A DNA stretch of 64,000 nt from Entomomonas sp945283395 (GCA_946480835.1 CAMLLC010000002.1:310001-374000); one strand, 5' to 3'. Numbered from the stretch's first letter, positions 50,836 to 61,130 are shown. Program-made: numbers and translations. Notes: generated from the letters alone by a model not told the origin.

Positions 50836-52038
50836 TTAATTGTTACTGTCTTCAATATAGACTTTTTGTACAGCGAATGCCCCAGCTATACCAGCTATTA
50901 TTTCAGCTATAGCAACAAACCAGCAAGAATATAGTTAATTACCAGACCAAGCATAAAGATGTCCCATTAAGAAGGGACCAATGGCTGCTATAAGATAGCC
51001 TACCCCTTGTACAAAACTACTTAGTATGTTAGCTCCTTGTTCTGTATTACTGCGTAGATTTATTAGGGTAAGCCCTAAGGGTATAAACATAGCCCCTAAA
51101 CCAATAAGAATTATCCAACCCCAAAAAAACTGAGGAAAATAACCTAGCCAAAGGCTACCAATGCAAAGACATGAACTGGCAAATATAATAATATAAATGG
51201 GATGTTTAGTTTTCAGCAGTAACATGGGAATAATAATACTATGGGGGATTCCTACCGCGTTATAAAGAGCTAACGCAATGCCCGCTTGAGTTTTACTAAT
51301 ACCAACCATTGAAACTAACATTTTAGGTAACCATGCCACATAGGCATACATGCTTAAAGCTCCTACGCTAAACATAATTGCAAGTGCCCAAGCTGTTGGC
51401 CATTGGCTTGCTTTATAAGTAGATGTATTAATGTTATGATTAGTAATATGATGTTGTTGAATGAGTGCTAACCAAGGTAATAAAGCGATAAAAGCTAACA
51501 TGCCCCAAACACCTACGGCAAAGCGCCAACCCATAGTTGTTGTGGTGGGGACAGCGACTAAAGAGGGTATGGAAGCGCTCAGGGCAGTTAAAACAGTATA
51601 TAGGCTAGTCAATAAGCCAATATGATTGGGAAAATAATGTTTAATAGCTGGTGGTAATAATACATTTCCTAACCCCATTCCTCCTAATGAAATGAAGGAA
51701 AATAAACCAAGTGACCAAGCAGACTGGCTAAGATATCTTCTTAAAAGTTCACCTATAGAAGTCATTATCATGGCTATAATAAGACTTTTTTCTAAGCCTA
51801 CAAGACGAGTTAAACGGGGAGCTAATAAACTAAATAAAGCAAAAGATAAAGAGGGCAGCATTCCTATTATACTAATAGCTTTGTCGTTAATAGCAAAGTT
51901 TTGTTCGATATAGTTATAAATGGGTGCTAAGGTGACGGTAGCATCTCGAAGATTAAGTGCGACTAAAATAATTCCCAAAAGAGATAACCAAGCGCCTAGC
52001 CTATGTTCGGGAGCAGTTGAGCTAATAATATGATGCAT
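50836..52038 (-). pseudogene. CynX-like MFS transporter with premature stop
   Basis: The visible frame (52038 to 50935) encodes 367 residues with about 11 membrane segments and the CynX-like N-terminus (LGIILVALNLRDATVTLAPIYNYI). It stops at TAA 50935-50937, yet the same frame continues for 32 more codons (LYSCWFVAIAEIIAGIAGAFAVQKVY...), which form the missing last transmembrane helix, to a TAA at 50836-50838. The in-frame TAA removes the last helix of a normal-length (about 400 residue) cyanate/nitrate-type exporter; likely non-functional, though a truncated carrier cannot be excluded. Confidence 0.8.
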
Positions 52039-52445
52039 ATAAAGCTCGGTTAGCGAAATGTGATTAATATATAAATATCAATAAGTTATCTTATATGCTA
52101 ATTACCATATCTTTTCATTTAGAAGTATTATACGCTGTAATTAGCAGGTTGATTAGTTTATACTACAATTTAAACTTTAATGGTAGAAAACGGCATTAAG
52201 AAAATAGCTATTAGCAAAAAAAACTAACCATTAAGGTTCATCAATCCTTAATTAAGTTAAATAATAATAGCGAGAAGGTTAAATGACTTTAGCTAAGCTA
52301 TTTAATTATTTGCTCAAGGTAAGTATCAACACTCAAGAGTTTCAATAAATTCAAAATGAAGCACTAAGCGTTTTGGCATTAAAAAGGGGCTAAAATCAAA
52401 TTTAGCCCCTTTGCTATTAATAGGCAAAGTGAATAAAGTTAATTA
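52039..52445. other. Intergenic region with a bidirectional terminator
   Basis: Contains a near-perfect hairpin AAGGGGCTAAA (52384-52394) with TTTAGCCCCTT (52401-52411) flanked by A5 and T-rich sequence, terminating the lipoprotein gene on the minus strand. A 21-codon ORF at 52283 (MTLAKLFNYLLK..., GAGAAGG upstream) is possible but unsupported. Otherwise A+T-rich and empty. Confidence 0.55.
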
Positions 52446-52751
52446 TTACTCGCCTCTAACAATAACACAGGTTTTTCCATAGAAAGGATAAAAGCCATGT
52501 GATTCATAATCCACAGAGGCTACTTTTCTTATACCTCCTGCTCTTTTAGCAGTATCGATGGAAGCATCTCCATGCGCATAAAGAATAATGCTTTGAGCAC
52601 AAGCTGTACCCATTTTGCTAGTTCCTACGTTATCAGTAGCTAAGATAGGGCCTTTTACATTAGTGATTAGTGCATCACCTACAGGGGAATAACCAGCTGC
52701 ACAACCAGTTAATAAAGCACTAATAGCCACCAGACCTAACAATTTTTTCAT
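52446..52751 (-). CDS. TRL-like family lipoprotein
   Basis: 101 residues from the ATG at 52751 (MKKLLGLVAISALLTGC; lipobox L-T-G-C17). The TRL-like signature covers AGYSPVGDALITNVKGPILATDN near 18-41 and GTACAQSIILYAHGDASIDTAKRAGGI near 47-74. Small envelope lipoproteins of unknown function. Convergent space and a strong terminator lie downstream. Confidence 0.88.
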   Translation of the reverse strand: MKKLLGLVAISALLTGCAAGYSPVGDALITNVKGPILATDNVGTSKMGTACAQSIILYAHGDASIDTAKRAGGIRKVASVDYESHGFYPFYGKTCVIVRGE

Positions 52752-52860
52752 AATAGAAGTCTCCATCGGTTAAAGAAAAGAAATAATGATAGTCTTTTGT
52801 AATAATTAACTAACTCGTCCTCGCACTATAAAACTTAATTACTAAAATGGTAACTAGCGG

Positions 52861-54582
52861 TTAGTCTATGTTTATGAAGCGTCTTTTAATGTTATAGGGA
52901 AATATATCAGGCAAGATACTCTTAGCTAGATTCTGCTGTATGCTTTGCCAGTAATTTACTGTAAATAAATCAGCATGATGTTTCTTAAAAAGTTGTTTAT
53001 GGCTGTTATCAGTAATAATATAAAATTCAAATTCTTCTGGGAAAATGTCATTTTCGCCCACCGTATACCAAGGCTCAGCCGCCATTTCTTGCTCTTCTGT
53101 TTGAGGTTTAGGGATAGCTCGAAAATTGCATTGTGCCATGGGTACTATTTCATCATAGTCATAAAAAACAACACGTCCGTGATTAGTTACCCCAAAATTT
53201 TTGATAAGTAAATCACCAGCAAATAGACCTGCTCCAGCAATATCTTTAATAGCTTGACCATATTCTTGCAAAATACGTTCTTGTTCACTTTTTCTGACTT
53301 TATCTATATAAAGATTTAGCGGGATCATACGTCTTTCTATATAGAGATGTTTAATAATGAGATAATCACCTTCCATACTTAAACTACTAGCACAAGTTGT
53401 CTGCAGCTGTGCAAGACAGGTACTTGAAAATCTATTTAAGGGGAAGGCGACATGAGAAAACTCCCAAATATCTGCCATTCTCCCTACTCTATCTTTGCGT
53501 TTGACTAGTTGATAACAATTTTTTACGGTTTTTGTTTGAATATCTTTCTTTATATGGTTAGGGTCTTTAATCAATTTAAATACATAAGGGTAAGAGGGTA
53601 GGGTAAAAACATTCATGACCATTCCTTCGGTTCCTAATGCAGTAGCGAATTGATCGTTAGAATGACGTAAATGATAAATAAAAGCACGATAAAATTCATT
53701 TTTACCTTGTTTATGGAAACCTATAGCAGTATAAAGATCGGCAATTGTTTTATTAGGTAATATTGTTTTTAAAAAGCGTATGAGTGCTGATGGAACAGGA
53801 AAATCTACTTTAAAGTAAGCTCGTGCAAAGCTAAAGATATTAGAAATATCATATTCATCATCTAAAAAGGCATCTATATAAAGTAGTTGATTACGAGTAA
53901 GTAAAGAGATAACAAAAGGATAGATTTTATTATTATTGACTAGTCGCCCGATACAATAAGCGCCTTTATTACGATAAAAAACAGGGGTTAATACATTAAT
54001 TTGAAAAAATTGAGTTAGACAGGAAAACTGTTGTTGATAGTTTTTAATGGCTTTGCTAATGTTTGACGTATCTCTTAATAAATTTTCATAAGGTAATTTT
54101 ATAGGAATATCAGTTAAGAGCTTTTCAATAGTTTGATCAAAATTATTTTCAGCAGGATAATAGCTTCTATAATCAAGGTAGCGGGTTTGAATATTTTGAG
54201 TGTTAATAGCGGCATTAAAAAATATATAATCATTGTAATAGTAACGTCTATTAAATAATTGACAAAATACTGAATTGAAAAAACTTTCTGCTAACTCTGG
54301 CTGTAAATGTTTATACAGACTATGCATATAAGCAATTTTTGTGGCTTGCCAAAGTTCCTCATCTAGTTGTTCGATTTTAAAAATTTCTTTAATGTGATTG
54401 ACACACTCATGCACTCGACAATCATATAAATCTATTTGTTCTATAGAAGCACGATAAGCGTCTTGAAATTGAGATTTACTAAAATAGCGAGCAGCTTTTT
54501 TATTATAAAGCGTAAAAATTCGAAAGTGCCTATTAAAGCCTGTTAGCATCAGATTAGCTAATGTTTGTGCAGAAAGTTCCAT
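52861..54582 (-). CDS. aceK: Isocitrate dehydrogenase kinase/phosphatase
   Basis: 573 residues. The AceK nucleotide-binding loop GTEGMVMNVFTLPSYPYVFKLI (about 317-338) is followed by CYQLVKRKDRVGRMADIWEF, the IKHLYIERRMIPLNLYID segment, GDLLIKNFGVTNHGRVVFYDYDEI and EEFEFYIITDN, all close to the enterobacterial enzyme. It phosphorylates or dephosphorylates isocitrate dehydrogenase and so sets the TCA/glyoxylate branch. Last gene of the aceB-aceA-aceK operon. Confidence 0.95.
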   Translation of the reverse strand: MELSAQTLANLMLTGFNRHFRIFTLYNKKAARYFSKSQFQDAYRASIEQIDLYDCRVHECVNHIKEIFKIEQLDEELWQATKIAYMHSLYKHLQPELAESFFNSVFCQLFNRRYYYNDYIFFNAAINTQNIQTRYLDYRSYYPAENNFDQTIEKLLTDIPIKLPYENLLRDTSNISKAIKNYQQQFSCLTQFFQINVLTPVFYRNKGAYCIGRLVNNNKIYPFVISLLTRNQLLYIDAFLDDEYDISNIFSFARAYFKVDFPVPSALIRFLKTILPNKTIADLYTAIGFHKQGKNEFYRAFIYHLRHSNDQFATALGTEGMVMNVFTLPSYPYVFKLIKDPNHIKKDIQTKTVKNCYQLVKRKDRVGRMADIWEFSHVAFPLNRFSSTCLAQLQTTCASSLSMEGDYLIIKHLYIERRMIPLNLYIDKVRKSEQERILQEYGQAIKDIAGAGLFAGDLLIKNFGVTNHGRVVFYDYDEIVPMAQCNFRAIPKPQTEEQEMAAEPWYTVGENDIFPEEFEFYIITDNSHKQLFKKHHADLFTVNYWQSIQQNLAKSILPDIFPYNIKRRFINID

Positions 54583-54650
54583 TGCTTATCCATTGTTATT
54601 ATAAAAGTAAACTCTAGCAAACCTTTAAAAGTTTACTAGAGTGTTAATGA

Positions 54651-55958
54651 TTAAAATTGGTGTTCTTCAGTAGAGCCTGTTAATGCTGTTACAGAAGAAG
54701 CGCCACCTTGAATAACGGTGGTAACATCATCAAAGTAGCCTGCTCCTACTTCTTGTTGATGCGCTGCAAAGGTGTAACCGCGGCTTTGTGCTGCAAATTC
54801 TGGTTCTTGTACTTTTTCTACATAATGTTTCATGCCTTCGCCTCTAGCATAGTGGTAAGCTAGATCAAACATGTTATACCACATATTATGAATACCTGCT
54901 AGGGTAATAAATTGATAGCTATAACCCATATCAGCTATATGTTGTTGAAAATTAGCAATAGTGGCATCATCTAAATTTTTCTTCCAGTTGAAGGAAGGCG
55001 AGCAGTTATAAGCTAAGAGTTTATGAGGAAATTTAGCTTTGATTGCGTTAGCAAATTGTCTAGCTTCATCAAGATTAGGGGTTGCCGTTTCACACCAAAG
55101 AATATCTGCATAAGGAGCATAAGCTAATCCTCTAGCAATCGCTTGCTCTATCCCCGCTTTAGTTTTATAAAAACCTTCTGGAGTACGTTGCCCAATAATG
55201 AAAGGATGATCATAGGGGTCAGCATCAGAAGTTAATAAATTTGCAGCGTTGGCATCGGTACGAGCCAATAAAATAGTAGGTACCCCCATAACATCAGCAG
55301 CTAAACGAGCAGCTATTAGCTTTTGAATAGCCTCTTGGGTGGGTACTATGACCTTGCCACCCATATGACCACATTTTTTTACTGCAGAAAGTTGATCCTC
55401 AAAATGTACTGCTGCGGCACCGTTAGCTATCATATTTTTCATAATCTCAAAGGCATTTAGGACACCACCAAAACCTGCTTCAGCGTCAGCTATAATGGGT
55501 AAAAAATAATCTATTGCTTGGTTTGCTGATAATTTACCGTCACAAATAGCTTTCCATTGAATTTCATCAGCTCGTTTAAAAGTGTTATTCATGCGACGTA
55601 CCACTTCTGGCACTGAGTCATAAGCATATAGCGATTGGTCTGGATACATAGTTTCTGAGCTATTAGCATCGGCTGCAACCTGCCAACCAGATAAATAGAT
55701 AGCCTCAATTCCTGCCTTAGCTTGTTGTAACGCTTGTCCGCCTGTTAATGCGCCAAGTGAGTTAACAAACCCTTTTTTGGCTCCTCCATTTAAAAGAAAC
55801 CAAAGTTTTTCAGCCCCTTTTTTGGCTAAAGTATATTCTATTTGGACACTGCCCCTTAATCTAATTACATCTTCAGCATTATAATGACGTGTGATATTTT
55901 TCCACCTAAGATTAGTTTCCCAATCTTTTTGTAGGGCCGTTATTTGTTGTTGTATCAT
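54651..55958 (-). CDS. aceA: Isocitrate lyase
   Basis: 435 residues, the length of the enterobacterial enzyme, not the about 530-residue Pseudomonas form. Catalytic motif KKCGHMGGKVIVPT near 190-204, MFKRADEIQWKAICDG-like N-terminal segment, and TDANAANLLTSDADPYDHPFI. Cleaves isocitrate to glyoxylate and succinate. Located 51 bases downstream of aceB and 68 bases upstream of aceK on the minus strand. Confidence 0.97.
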   Translation of the reverse strand: MIQQQITALQKDWETNLRWKNITRHYNAEDVIRLRGSVQIEYTLAKKGAEKLWFLLNGGAKKGFVNSLGALTGGQALQQAKAGIEAIYLSGWQVAADANSSETMYPDQSLYAYDSVPEVVRRMNNTFKRADEIQWKAICDGKLSANQAIDYFLPIIADAEAGFGGVLNAFEIMKNMIANGAAAVHFEDQLSAVKKCGHMGGKVIVPTQEAIQKLIAARLAADVMGVPTILLARTDANAANLLTSDADPYDHPFIIGQRTPEGFYKTKAGIEQAIARGLAYAPYADILWCETATPNLDEARQFANAIKAKFPHKLLAYNCSPSFNWKKNLDDATIANFQQHIADMGYSYQFITLAGIHNMWYNMFDLAYHYARGEGMKHYVEKVQEPEFAAQSRGYTFAAHQQEVGAGYFDDVTTVIQGGASSVTALTGSTEEHQF

Positions 55959-56009
55959 GGTAATTTCCTCAATATATTATTTTTGTTACACCTTTAGTTT
56001 TATAAAATA

Positions 56010-57581
56010 TTACTTAATAAGTTCATAAGCAGGGGTTGTTAAAAATTCTTCAAAGTTATCATTACTTACTAAGTCAGTAAGTATTCTAGCCGCTTGATCT
56101 ATGGCTTGATGTTGATCTAGTTGTGTATTAGTTTTTAGATAATCTATTTCTTTTGAAATCAATGCGTTAACTGTAGATAAAGTAATAGTATTACCTTTAG
56201 AATAGGTTAAATTGGGAGTACGTATCCATTGCCAAAGTTGCGCTCTGGAGATTTCTGCGGTAGCAGCATCTTCCATAAGATTGAAAATTGGTACAGCACC
56301 GCGCCCCTGTAACCACGCCATTATGTATCTCATAGCTGCTTTGACATTAATGGCTACTCCTTCTGGGGTAATGCTTCCTTGCGGTACAGTAAGAAGATCA
56401 TCTACTGTTATAGTTAGAGTTGCTTGCTGTCGGTCAATTTGGTTAGCCGTTGGCATATATTGATTAAATACTTCGAGCGCAATAGGTACTAAAGCAGGGT
56501 GGGCTACCCAAGTTCCATCATGACCATCCTGTACTTCTCTTAGTTTATCTTTACGTACTTTTTCCTCAGCTTGGGCATTAGCTATAGGATCATTTTTTAT
56601 AGGTATTTGTGCTGCCATGCCACCCATAGCATGGACTTTTCTTTTATGGCATATTTCGATCAAAAGCTTTGAATAGCTTCTTAGAAAATGACTAGTCATA
56701 GTTACTTGTGATCTATCAGGCAATACTTTATCAGCATGATTTCTAAAACGTTTAATAAAATTAAATATATAGTCCCAACGACCTGCATTTAAACCTATGA
56801 TGTAATCTTTTAGTTCAAAAAGTATTTCTTCCATTTGAAAAGCTGCTGGGATTGTTTCAATTAATAGGGTGCAACGTATGGTTCCATGAGGTATTTTTAG
56901 AATTTTTTCGGTTAGATTAAAAGCCTCGGCCCATAATCTTGCTTCTAAATAATGCTCTGTTTTAGAAATATAGAAGTAAAGTCCTTTGTTACGAGTAAGT
57001 GCTTGTTGATAGTTATTAGCCATAAAAACGGCTAAGTCGAAAAAACTACCACTTACTCTTTGATTATTGAGTAAAGCGTGTTTTTCTTCCATATGTAAAC
57101 CACGTAATCTAACCATTAAGATAGCATGATGTTGATTAACACTATATTTTTTACCTTCTGGAGTTTGGAGGCTAAGTTGATCATTTATAGCATCCCTCAA
57201 GTTAAGTTGTCCTTCAATAGTGGCTTGCCAAGTTGGACTATGGGCATCTTCTAAATCTGCCATGAATACTTTAGCACCTGAGTTAAGGGCATTAATCATC
57301 ATTTTTCTATCAACGGGGCCAGTAATTTCTACTCTTCTATCTAATAGTTCAGAAGGAATATTAGCTCCTTGCCAATTACTTTCTCTAATATGTTTGGTTT
57401 CTGCTAAGAAATCTAAACTTGCACCATTATTTAAAGATTGTTGTCTTGTTTGGCGTTCTGCTATTAATTTTTTACGTTTAGTCCCTAAAAGTTGTTCGAG
57501 TTTCTCTAACAGATTTAAGACAGTAGGACCAAAGAGCTGGTTTGTTGCTGGGCAAAGTTTTTCTGTTAAACAAATAGGCAT
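56010..57581 (-). CDS. aceB: Malate synthase A
   Basis: 523 residues. Malate synthase A signatures: VFMADLEDAHSPTW near 108-121, IETIPAAFQMEEILFELKDYIIGLNAGRWDYIFN near 243-277, VPQGSITPEGVAINVKAAMRYIMAWLQGRGAVPI near 410-440. Condenses glyoxylate with acetyl-CoA. First gene of the operon, divergently transcribed from a LysR-type regulator 131 bases away, whose binding would presumably control both. Confidence 0.96.
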   Translation of the reverse strand: MPICLTEKLCPATNQLFGPTVLNLLEKLEQLLGTKRKKLIAERQTRQQSLNNGASLDFLAETKHIRESNWQGANIPSELLDRRVEITGPVDRKMMINALNSGAKVFMADLEDAHSPTWQATIEGQLNLRDAINDQLSLQTPEGKKYSVNQHHAILMVRLRGLHMEEKHALLNNQRVSGSFFDLAVFMANNYQQALTRNKGLYFYISKTEHYLEARLWAEAFNLTEKILKIPHGTIRCTLLIETIPAAFQMEEILFELKDYIIGLNAGRWDYIFNFIKRFRNHADKVLPDRSQVTMTSHFLRSYSKLLIEICHKRKVHAMGGMAAQIPIKNDPIANAQAEEKVRKDKLREVQDGHDGTWVAHPALVPIALEVFNQYMPTANQIDRQQATLTITVDDLLTVPQGSITPEGVAINVKAAMRYIMAWLQGRGAVPIFNLMEDAATAEISRAQLWQWIRTPNLTYSKGNTITLSTVNALISKEIDYLKTNTQLDQHQAIDQAARILTDLVSNDNFEEFLTTPAYELIK

Positions 57582-57712
57582 GTTGTTATCTCCACTTAGC
57601 TATTATTTTTGTGTTGAATTTATACTAGTGGCTATAATAGCTTGACAGCAAGTAAAAGATAATTTATAAAAATTATTCATATTATACTAAAAATTAATAA
57701 TAGAGATAGCAT

Positions 57713-58639
57713 ATGGTTAAATTAGATCCGACCACTTTTTACAAAGGACAATTTTTTAAAGCCATTAGAACCTTTTGTGCAGTAGTGGATAATGGTAGTT
57801 TCTCTAGTGCGGCGTTAGAGTTAGAAACTAGCCAACCTGCTTTATCTTTGCAAGTACAAACCTTAGAACAACATTTAAATACTATTTTATTTGAGCGAAA
57901 AGGCCCTAAAATACAAATTACTCCGGCTGGTAAGCAACTTTATGAAATGGCACGCCCTATTGTGGAGAGTGTTGACCAATTACCTGAACAGTTTTTGAAT
58001 AGCCAAGAAGAATTAAGCTATGGCGAGTTAAGAATAGTAGGGGGCGAGACTGCATTACTTAATTTATTACCTGAGATACTTAAAAAATTTTGTGACCTCT
58101 ATCCTGCTATAAGAATTATAACTCAGTCTACTATTGTTAAAGAGATTCCCAAACTGTTACTAACCGATGAGGCTGATTTTGCAATCGGTAGTTTATACAC
58201 AGAAAATGATGAGTTGCTATTTTACCCTATTTTTGAATATAGTCCCGTTCTTATTATTCCTGTAAAGCATCCATTGCTTCAGTTTGAGGTAGAAGAAATT
58301 ACCTTAAGAGAAATAGCACAATATGGACTTATTCTTCCCCCTGAACATTCTTATACATGGTGGGCTGTTAGATTTATTTTTCAACAGCATCAGTTAGCTT
58401 GTCCTATTAGATTAACTGTGTCTAGCAGTGAGGCAGCAAAGCGTTATGTTAAAGCTGGCTTGGGTGTTGCAATAGTAAGTGAGGCGTGTCAATTAGATGA
58501 TCCTGATATTAAAGCTATCTCAATGGAACATTATTTTCCAAAGCGTCATTATGGCTTAATTCAACGTAGAGGAAAATTTTTATCTCCCCAAGCAGTTAAG
58601 TTTAAGAAGCTTGTATTAGAAGTCAGTAAGACATTATAA
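57713..58639 (+). CDS. LysR-type transcriptional regulator, divergent from aceBAK
   Basis: 308 residues. N-terminal winged HTH (AIRTFCAVVDNGSFSSAALELETSQPALSLQVQTLEQHLNTILFERKGP, about 17-65), then a LysR substrate-binding domain (LRIVGGETALLNLLPEILKKF; VIIIPVKHPL-like segment; VSSSEAAKRYVKAGLGVAIVSEA). In E. coli aceBAK is controlled by the IclR-family protein IclR, which is not here; a divergent LysR gene suggests a different control scheme. Regulation of aceBAK is inferred from position only. Confidence 0.88.
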   Translation: MVKLDPTTFYKGQFFKAIRTFCAVVDNGSFSSAALELETSQPALSLQVQTLEQHLNTILFERKGPKIQITPAGKQLYEMARPIVESVDQLPEQFLNSQEELSYGELRIVGGETALLNLLPEILKKFCDLYPAIRIITQSTIVKEIPKLLLTDEADFAIGSLYTENDELLFYPIFEYSPVLIIPVKHPLLQFEVEEITLREIAQYGLILPPEHSYTWWAVRFIFQQHQLACPIRLTVSSSEAAKRYVKAGLGVAIVSEACQLDDPDIKAISMEHYFPKRHYGLIQRRGKFLSPQAVKFKKLVLEVSKTL

Positions 58640-58749
58640 GAAAAATAGTTAAACAACTTTAAATACCTTAGAAATTTTTATAAGAGTATTAATTCTTATT
58701 TTATATATAGATTTAGCAAAGCTTATGATGTTGCCTTTAAAGAAACTTA

Positions 58750-59346
58750 CTATTTGTGCTCAAGCGCTGACTTATTGGTTTTATGAGAGCGTCTAGTATA
58801 TTTACTGATAAGAATACGTATTATAAAGAAAATACTAAAAACAAATACAGCAATGATTAAAATAGGTAGTAAATTAGTACCTATTTTATGTAATTGTTCC
58901 TCAAAAATTTTCCCTGCACTGTAGCCTATAGTAACAAAAATTGCCGACCATAAGGCTGAACCTACCGCATTACAGATAATAAAGCGAACACTATTAACGC
59001 CTGCAATTCCTATTGACATAGGGCCAATGGTACGTAACCCATAAAGGAAACGTAGCCCAATAATGGCGAGCATATCATGTTTATGTATTATGCGTTCTAT
59101 TTTATCTATTCTATCTTGATACTTACTAAGATATTTTAAAATAGTAGGGCCATAATAGTGCCCTACTAAGAATAAAATAGAATCACATAACCATGCTCCA
59201 GCAAAAGCCATTAAATAAAGTTTAGGTAACTCTAACCCAGTATTGGCTGCCATGCCGCCTAACACAGCAGCTGTTTCACCTTCAAGTATGCAGCCTAACA
59301 AGACTGCAATATACCCATAATGTTGAATAAAAGAGGAAATATCCAC
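58750..59346 (-). CDS. DedA-family membrane protein
   Basis: 198 residues. DedA/VTT signature: GYIAVLLGCILEGETAAVLGGMAA near the N-terminus, GAWLCDSILFLVGHYYG near 50-66, IIGLRFLYGLRTIGPMSIGIAGVN near 95-118, several transmembrane segments and a basic C-terminal tail. Proposed undecaprenyl-phosphate or lipid flippases. Single-gene unit between the LysR gene and DUF4186. Confidence 0.92.
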   Translation of the reverse strand: MDISSFIQHYGYIAVLLGCILEGETAAVLGGMAANTGLELPKLYLMAFAGAWLCDSILFLVGHYYGPTILKYLSKYQDRIDKIERIIHKHDMLAIIGLRFLYGLRTIGPMSIGIAGVNSVRFIICNAVGSALWSAIFVTIGYSAGKIFEEQLHKIGTNLLPILIIAVFVFSIFFIIRILISKYTRRSHKTNKSALEHK

Positions 59347-59398
59347 TAATTAGAAGCCTAATAAAATAATATTGAAGAAACAGATAAACAATCAACTA

Positions 59399-59800
59399 TT
59401 ATAACAAGGAAAGGTTGCGGCTAGTATCTTTCCTAGGTCTTATTTTAGCTAAATTTAGCCAATATAAGATAACCTCTACTATATAGCTTTGTTGTTGTTC
59501 TGAAAGAGGTTTACCTTTAGCTATCTGATGCCATTTAGCAAGACAGCTACGGCAGCATGTTGCAGTTGCATGCTGGGCAACAAATACCGGATGACCTTGC
59601 CAAGGTGTTTGCTTGCCGTCATTAATAGGGTAGGCAGGGGCTAGCCTAGTACTAATAAAATCTGCGGCATGTCTTGCAATTAACTCCTTACCTTTGGTTT
59701 GTAAATAAGAAAAATCCTTACTATTTAAGGCAATCTTTTTTCTAAAAGATGATTGATTTAAGCGTAGGAATAATTCCTCTAAAACTATTTGGTCTGTCAT
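59399..59800 (-). CDS. DUF4186 protein
   Basis: 133 residues. The pattern LFLRLNQSSFRKKIALNSKDFSYLQTKGKELIARHAADFISTRLAPAYP... and HPVFVAQHATATCCRSCLAKWHQIAKGKPLSEQQQSYIVEVILYWL with a CCRSC cysteine cluster is the DUF4186 family. Function unknown; a metal site is likely. One base separates it from the transglycosylase gene, so they are probably co-transcribed. Confidence 0.88.
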   Translation of the reverse strand: MTDQIVLEELFLRLNQSSFRKKIALNSKDFSYLQTKGKELIARHAADFISTRLAPAYPINDGKQTPWQGHPVFVAQHATATCCRSCLAKWHQIAKGKPLSEQQQSYIVEVILYWLNLAKIRPRKDTSRNLSLL

Positions 59801-59801
59801 G

Positions 59802-61130
59802 TTATTTAGATGATTTCAGTTTGTTTAGTAATTGATAACTAGGATAGCCATCTGCAGCTAAACCTTGGCTTTGTTGAAAGCAACGGATAGCTTTCCGCGT
59901 ATTGGCCCCTATTACTCCATCAGCATAACCTGCATTATAGTTATGAGCATTAAGTAGTGATTGTAATTGGATACGTTCCGTTCTGGACAGCGGTTTATCT
60001 TCAACCGGCCAATCGCCTTTAATAGTTGCATCTTGATATTTAAAATGGTCCATTAATAGGCTAACGGCGAGGGCATAAGAGGTAGAGTTATTGTATTTCA
60101 TAATGGCAAAAAAATTAGGATAAACGATAAAGGCAGGCCCTTTGGCTCCTGCTGGTAAAATAATAGCCGCCATTAATTCTTGCTCTGTTGTAGGAATTGC
60201 TTGGCCATTAGCTAGAGTTATTCCCATACTTTGCCAGGTAAGCACCGTTTTTTGGGTGCCTATATCGGTTAAAGCATAATTGAAATTGTTAGGTAGTTTT
60301 ATCTCATGCCCCCAAGTTTGTCTATATTGCCATTTGGATTGGGCTAGATAATTAGCAGTAGAAGCAAGTGCATCAGGTATAGATGTCCAAATATTTCTAT
60401 GGCCATCTTGATCAAAATCAACTGCCATAGCTAAGTAAGTAGTAGGTATGAATTGTGTCTGCCCCATGGCTCCAGCCCAAGATCCTAGCATATCAGGAGG
60501 TGTTACGTCTCCATTTTGAAGGATTTGTAAAGCCGCTATTAGTTGTTCTTTAGCAAAACTCGCGCGTCTTCCCTCATAAGCTAGAGTAGCTAAGGAACGA
60601 ATAACTTGTTTTTTACCTGTGAAAGCACCAAAACCACTCTCCATCCCCCAGATAGCCATAATCACTTGTTGATCAACTTGATATTGTTGTTCTATAGCTG
60701 CAAGGGTATCCTGATATTCAGCTATTTTCTTTTCACCATTCTTAATTCTTAAATCAGAAACTGCACTTTTTAAATATTCCCATATTGGGCGGGTGAATTC
60801 AGGTTGACTATAGTCAGCGTTAACCACTTCTGGATCGGGTTTAACTCCCTTAAAAGCTTGATCAAATACGTTAGCTTTTATGCCTTGTGCTAAGGCATAA
60901 GCTTTAAATTCATTTCGCCAAACAGTAAAGCTTTGCGCTGGAGGTATAAATTGATAAGACGGTTCTGTGGCAGCCTTTTGAGGGACACTATTGATATTTT
61001 TATGAGCATTATTTTTTGTTTCTGTTGTTTTATCAATTGTAGGGCTAGTAATTAATTCTGTGGGCTTGTTAGTGCTGCAACCTATTAGAATTGATAAAAT
61101 AAGGACAGGATAAGCAATACGAAACAACAT
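59802..61130 (-). CDS. mltB: Lytic murein transglycosylase, MltB-like lipoprotein
   Basis: 442 residues. Signal peptide with lipobox (LSILIGC). The SLT_2 catalytic domain has the IMAIWGMESGFGAFTG segment near 150-165 (catalytic Glu) and GSWAGAMGQTQFIPTTY near 218-234. A C-terminal peptidoglycan-binding domain (HNYNAGYADGVIGANTRKAIRCFQ) is typical of Pseudomonas-type transglycosylases. Outer-membrane peptidoglycan remodelling. Confidence 0.93.
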   Translation of the reverse strand: MLFRIAYPVLILSILIGCSTNKPTELITSPTIDKTTETKNNAHKNINSVPQKAATEPSYQFIPPAQSFTVWRNEFKAYALAQGIKANVFDQAFKGVKPDPEVVNADYSQPEFTRPIWEYLKSAVSDLRIKNGEKKIAEYQDTLAAIEQQYQVDQQVIMAIWGMESGFGAFTGKKQVIRSLATLAYEGRRASFAKEQLIAALQILQNGDVTPPDMLGSWAGAMGQTQFIPTTYLAMAVDFDQDGHRNIWTSIPDALASTANYLAQSKWQYRQTWGHEIKLPNNFNYALTDIGTQKTVLTWQSMGITLANGQAIPTTEQELMAAIILPAGAKGPAFIVYPNFFAIMKYNNSTSYALAVSLLMDHFKYQDATIKGDWPVEDKPLSRTERIQLQSLLNAHNYNAGYADGVIGANTRKAIRCFQQSQGLAADGYPSYQLLNKLKSSK

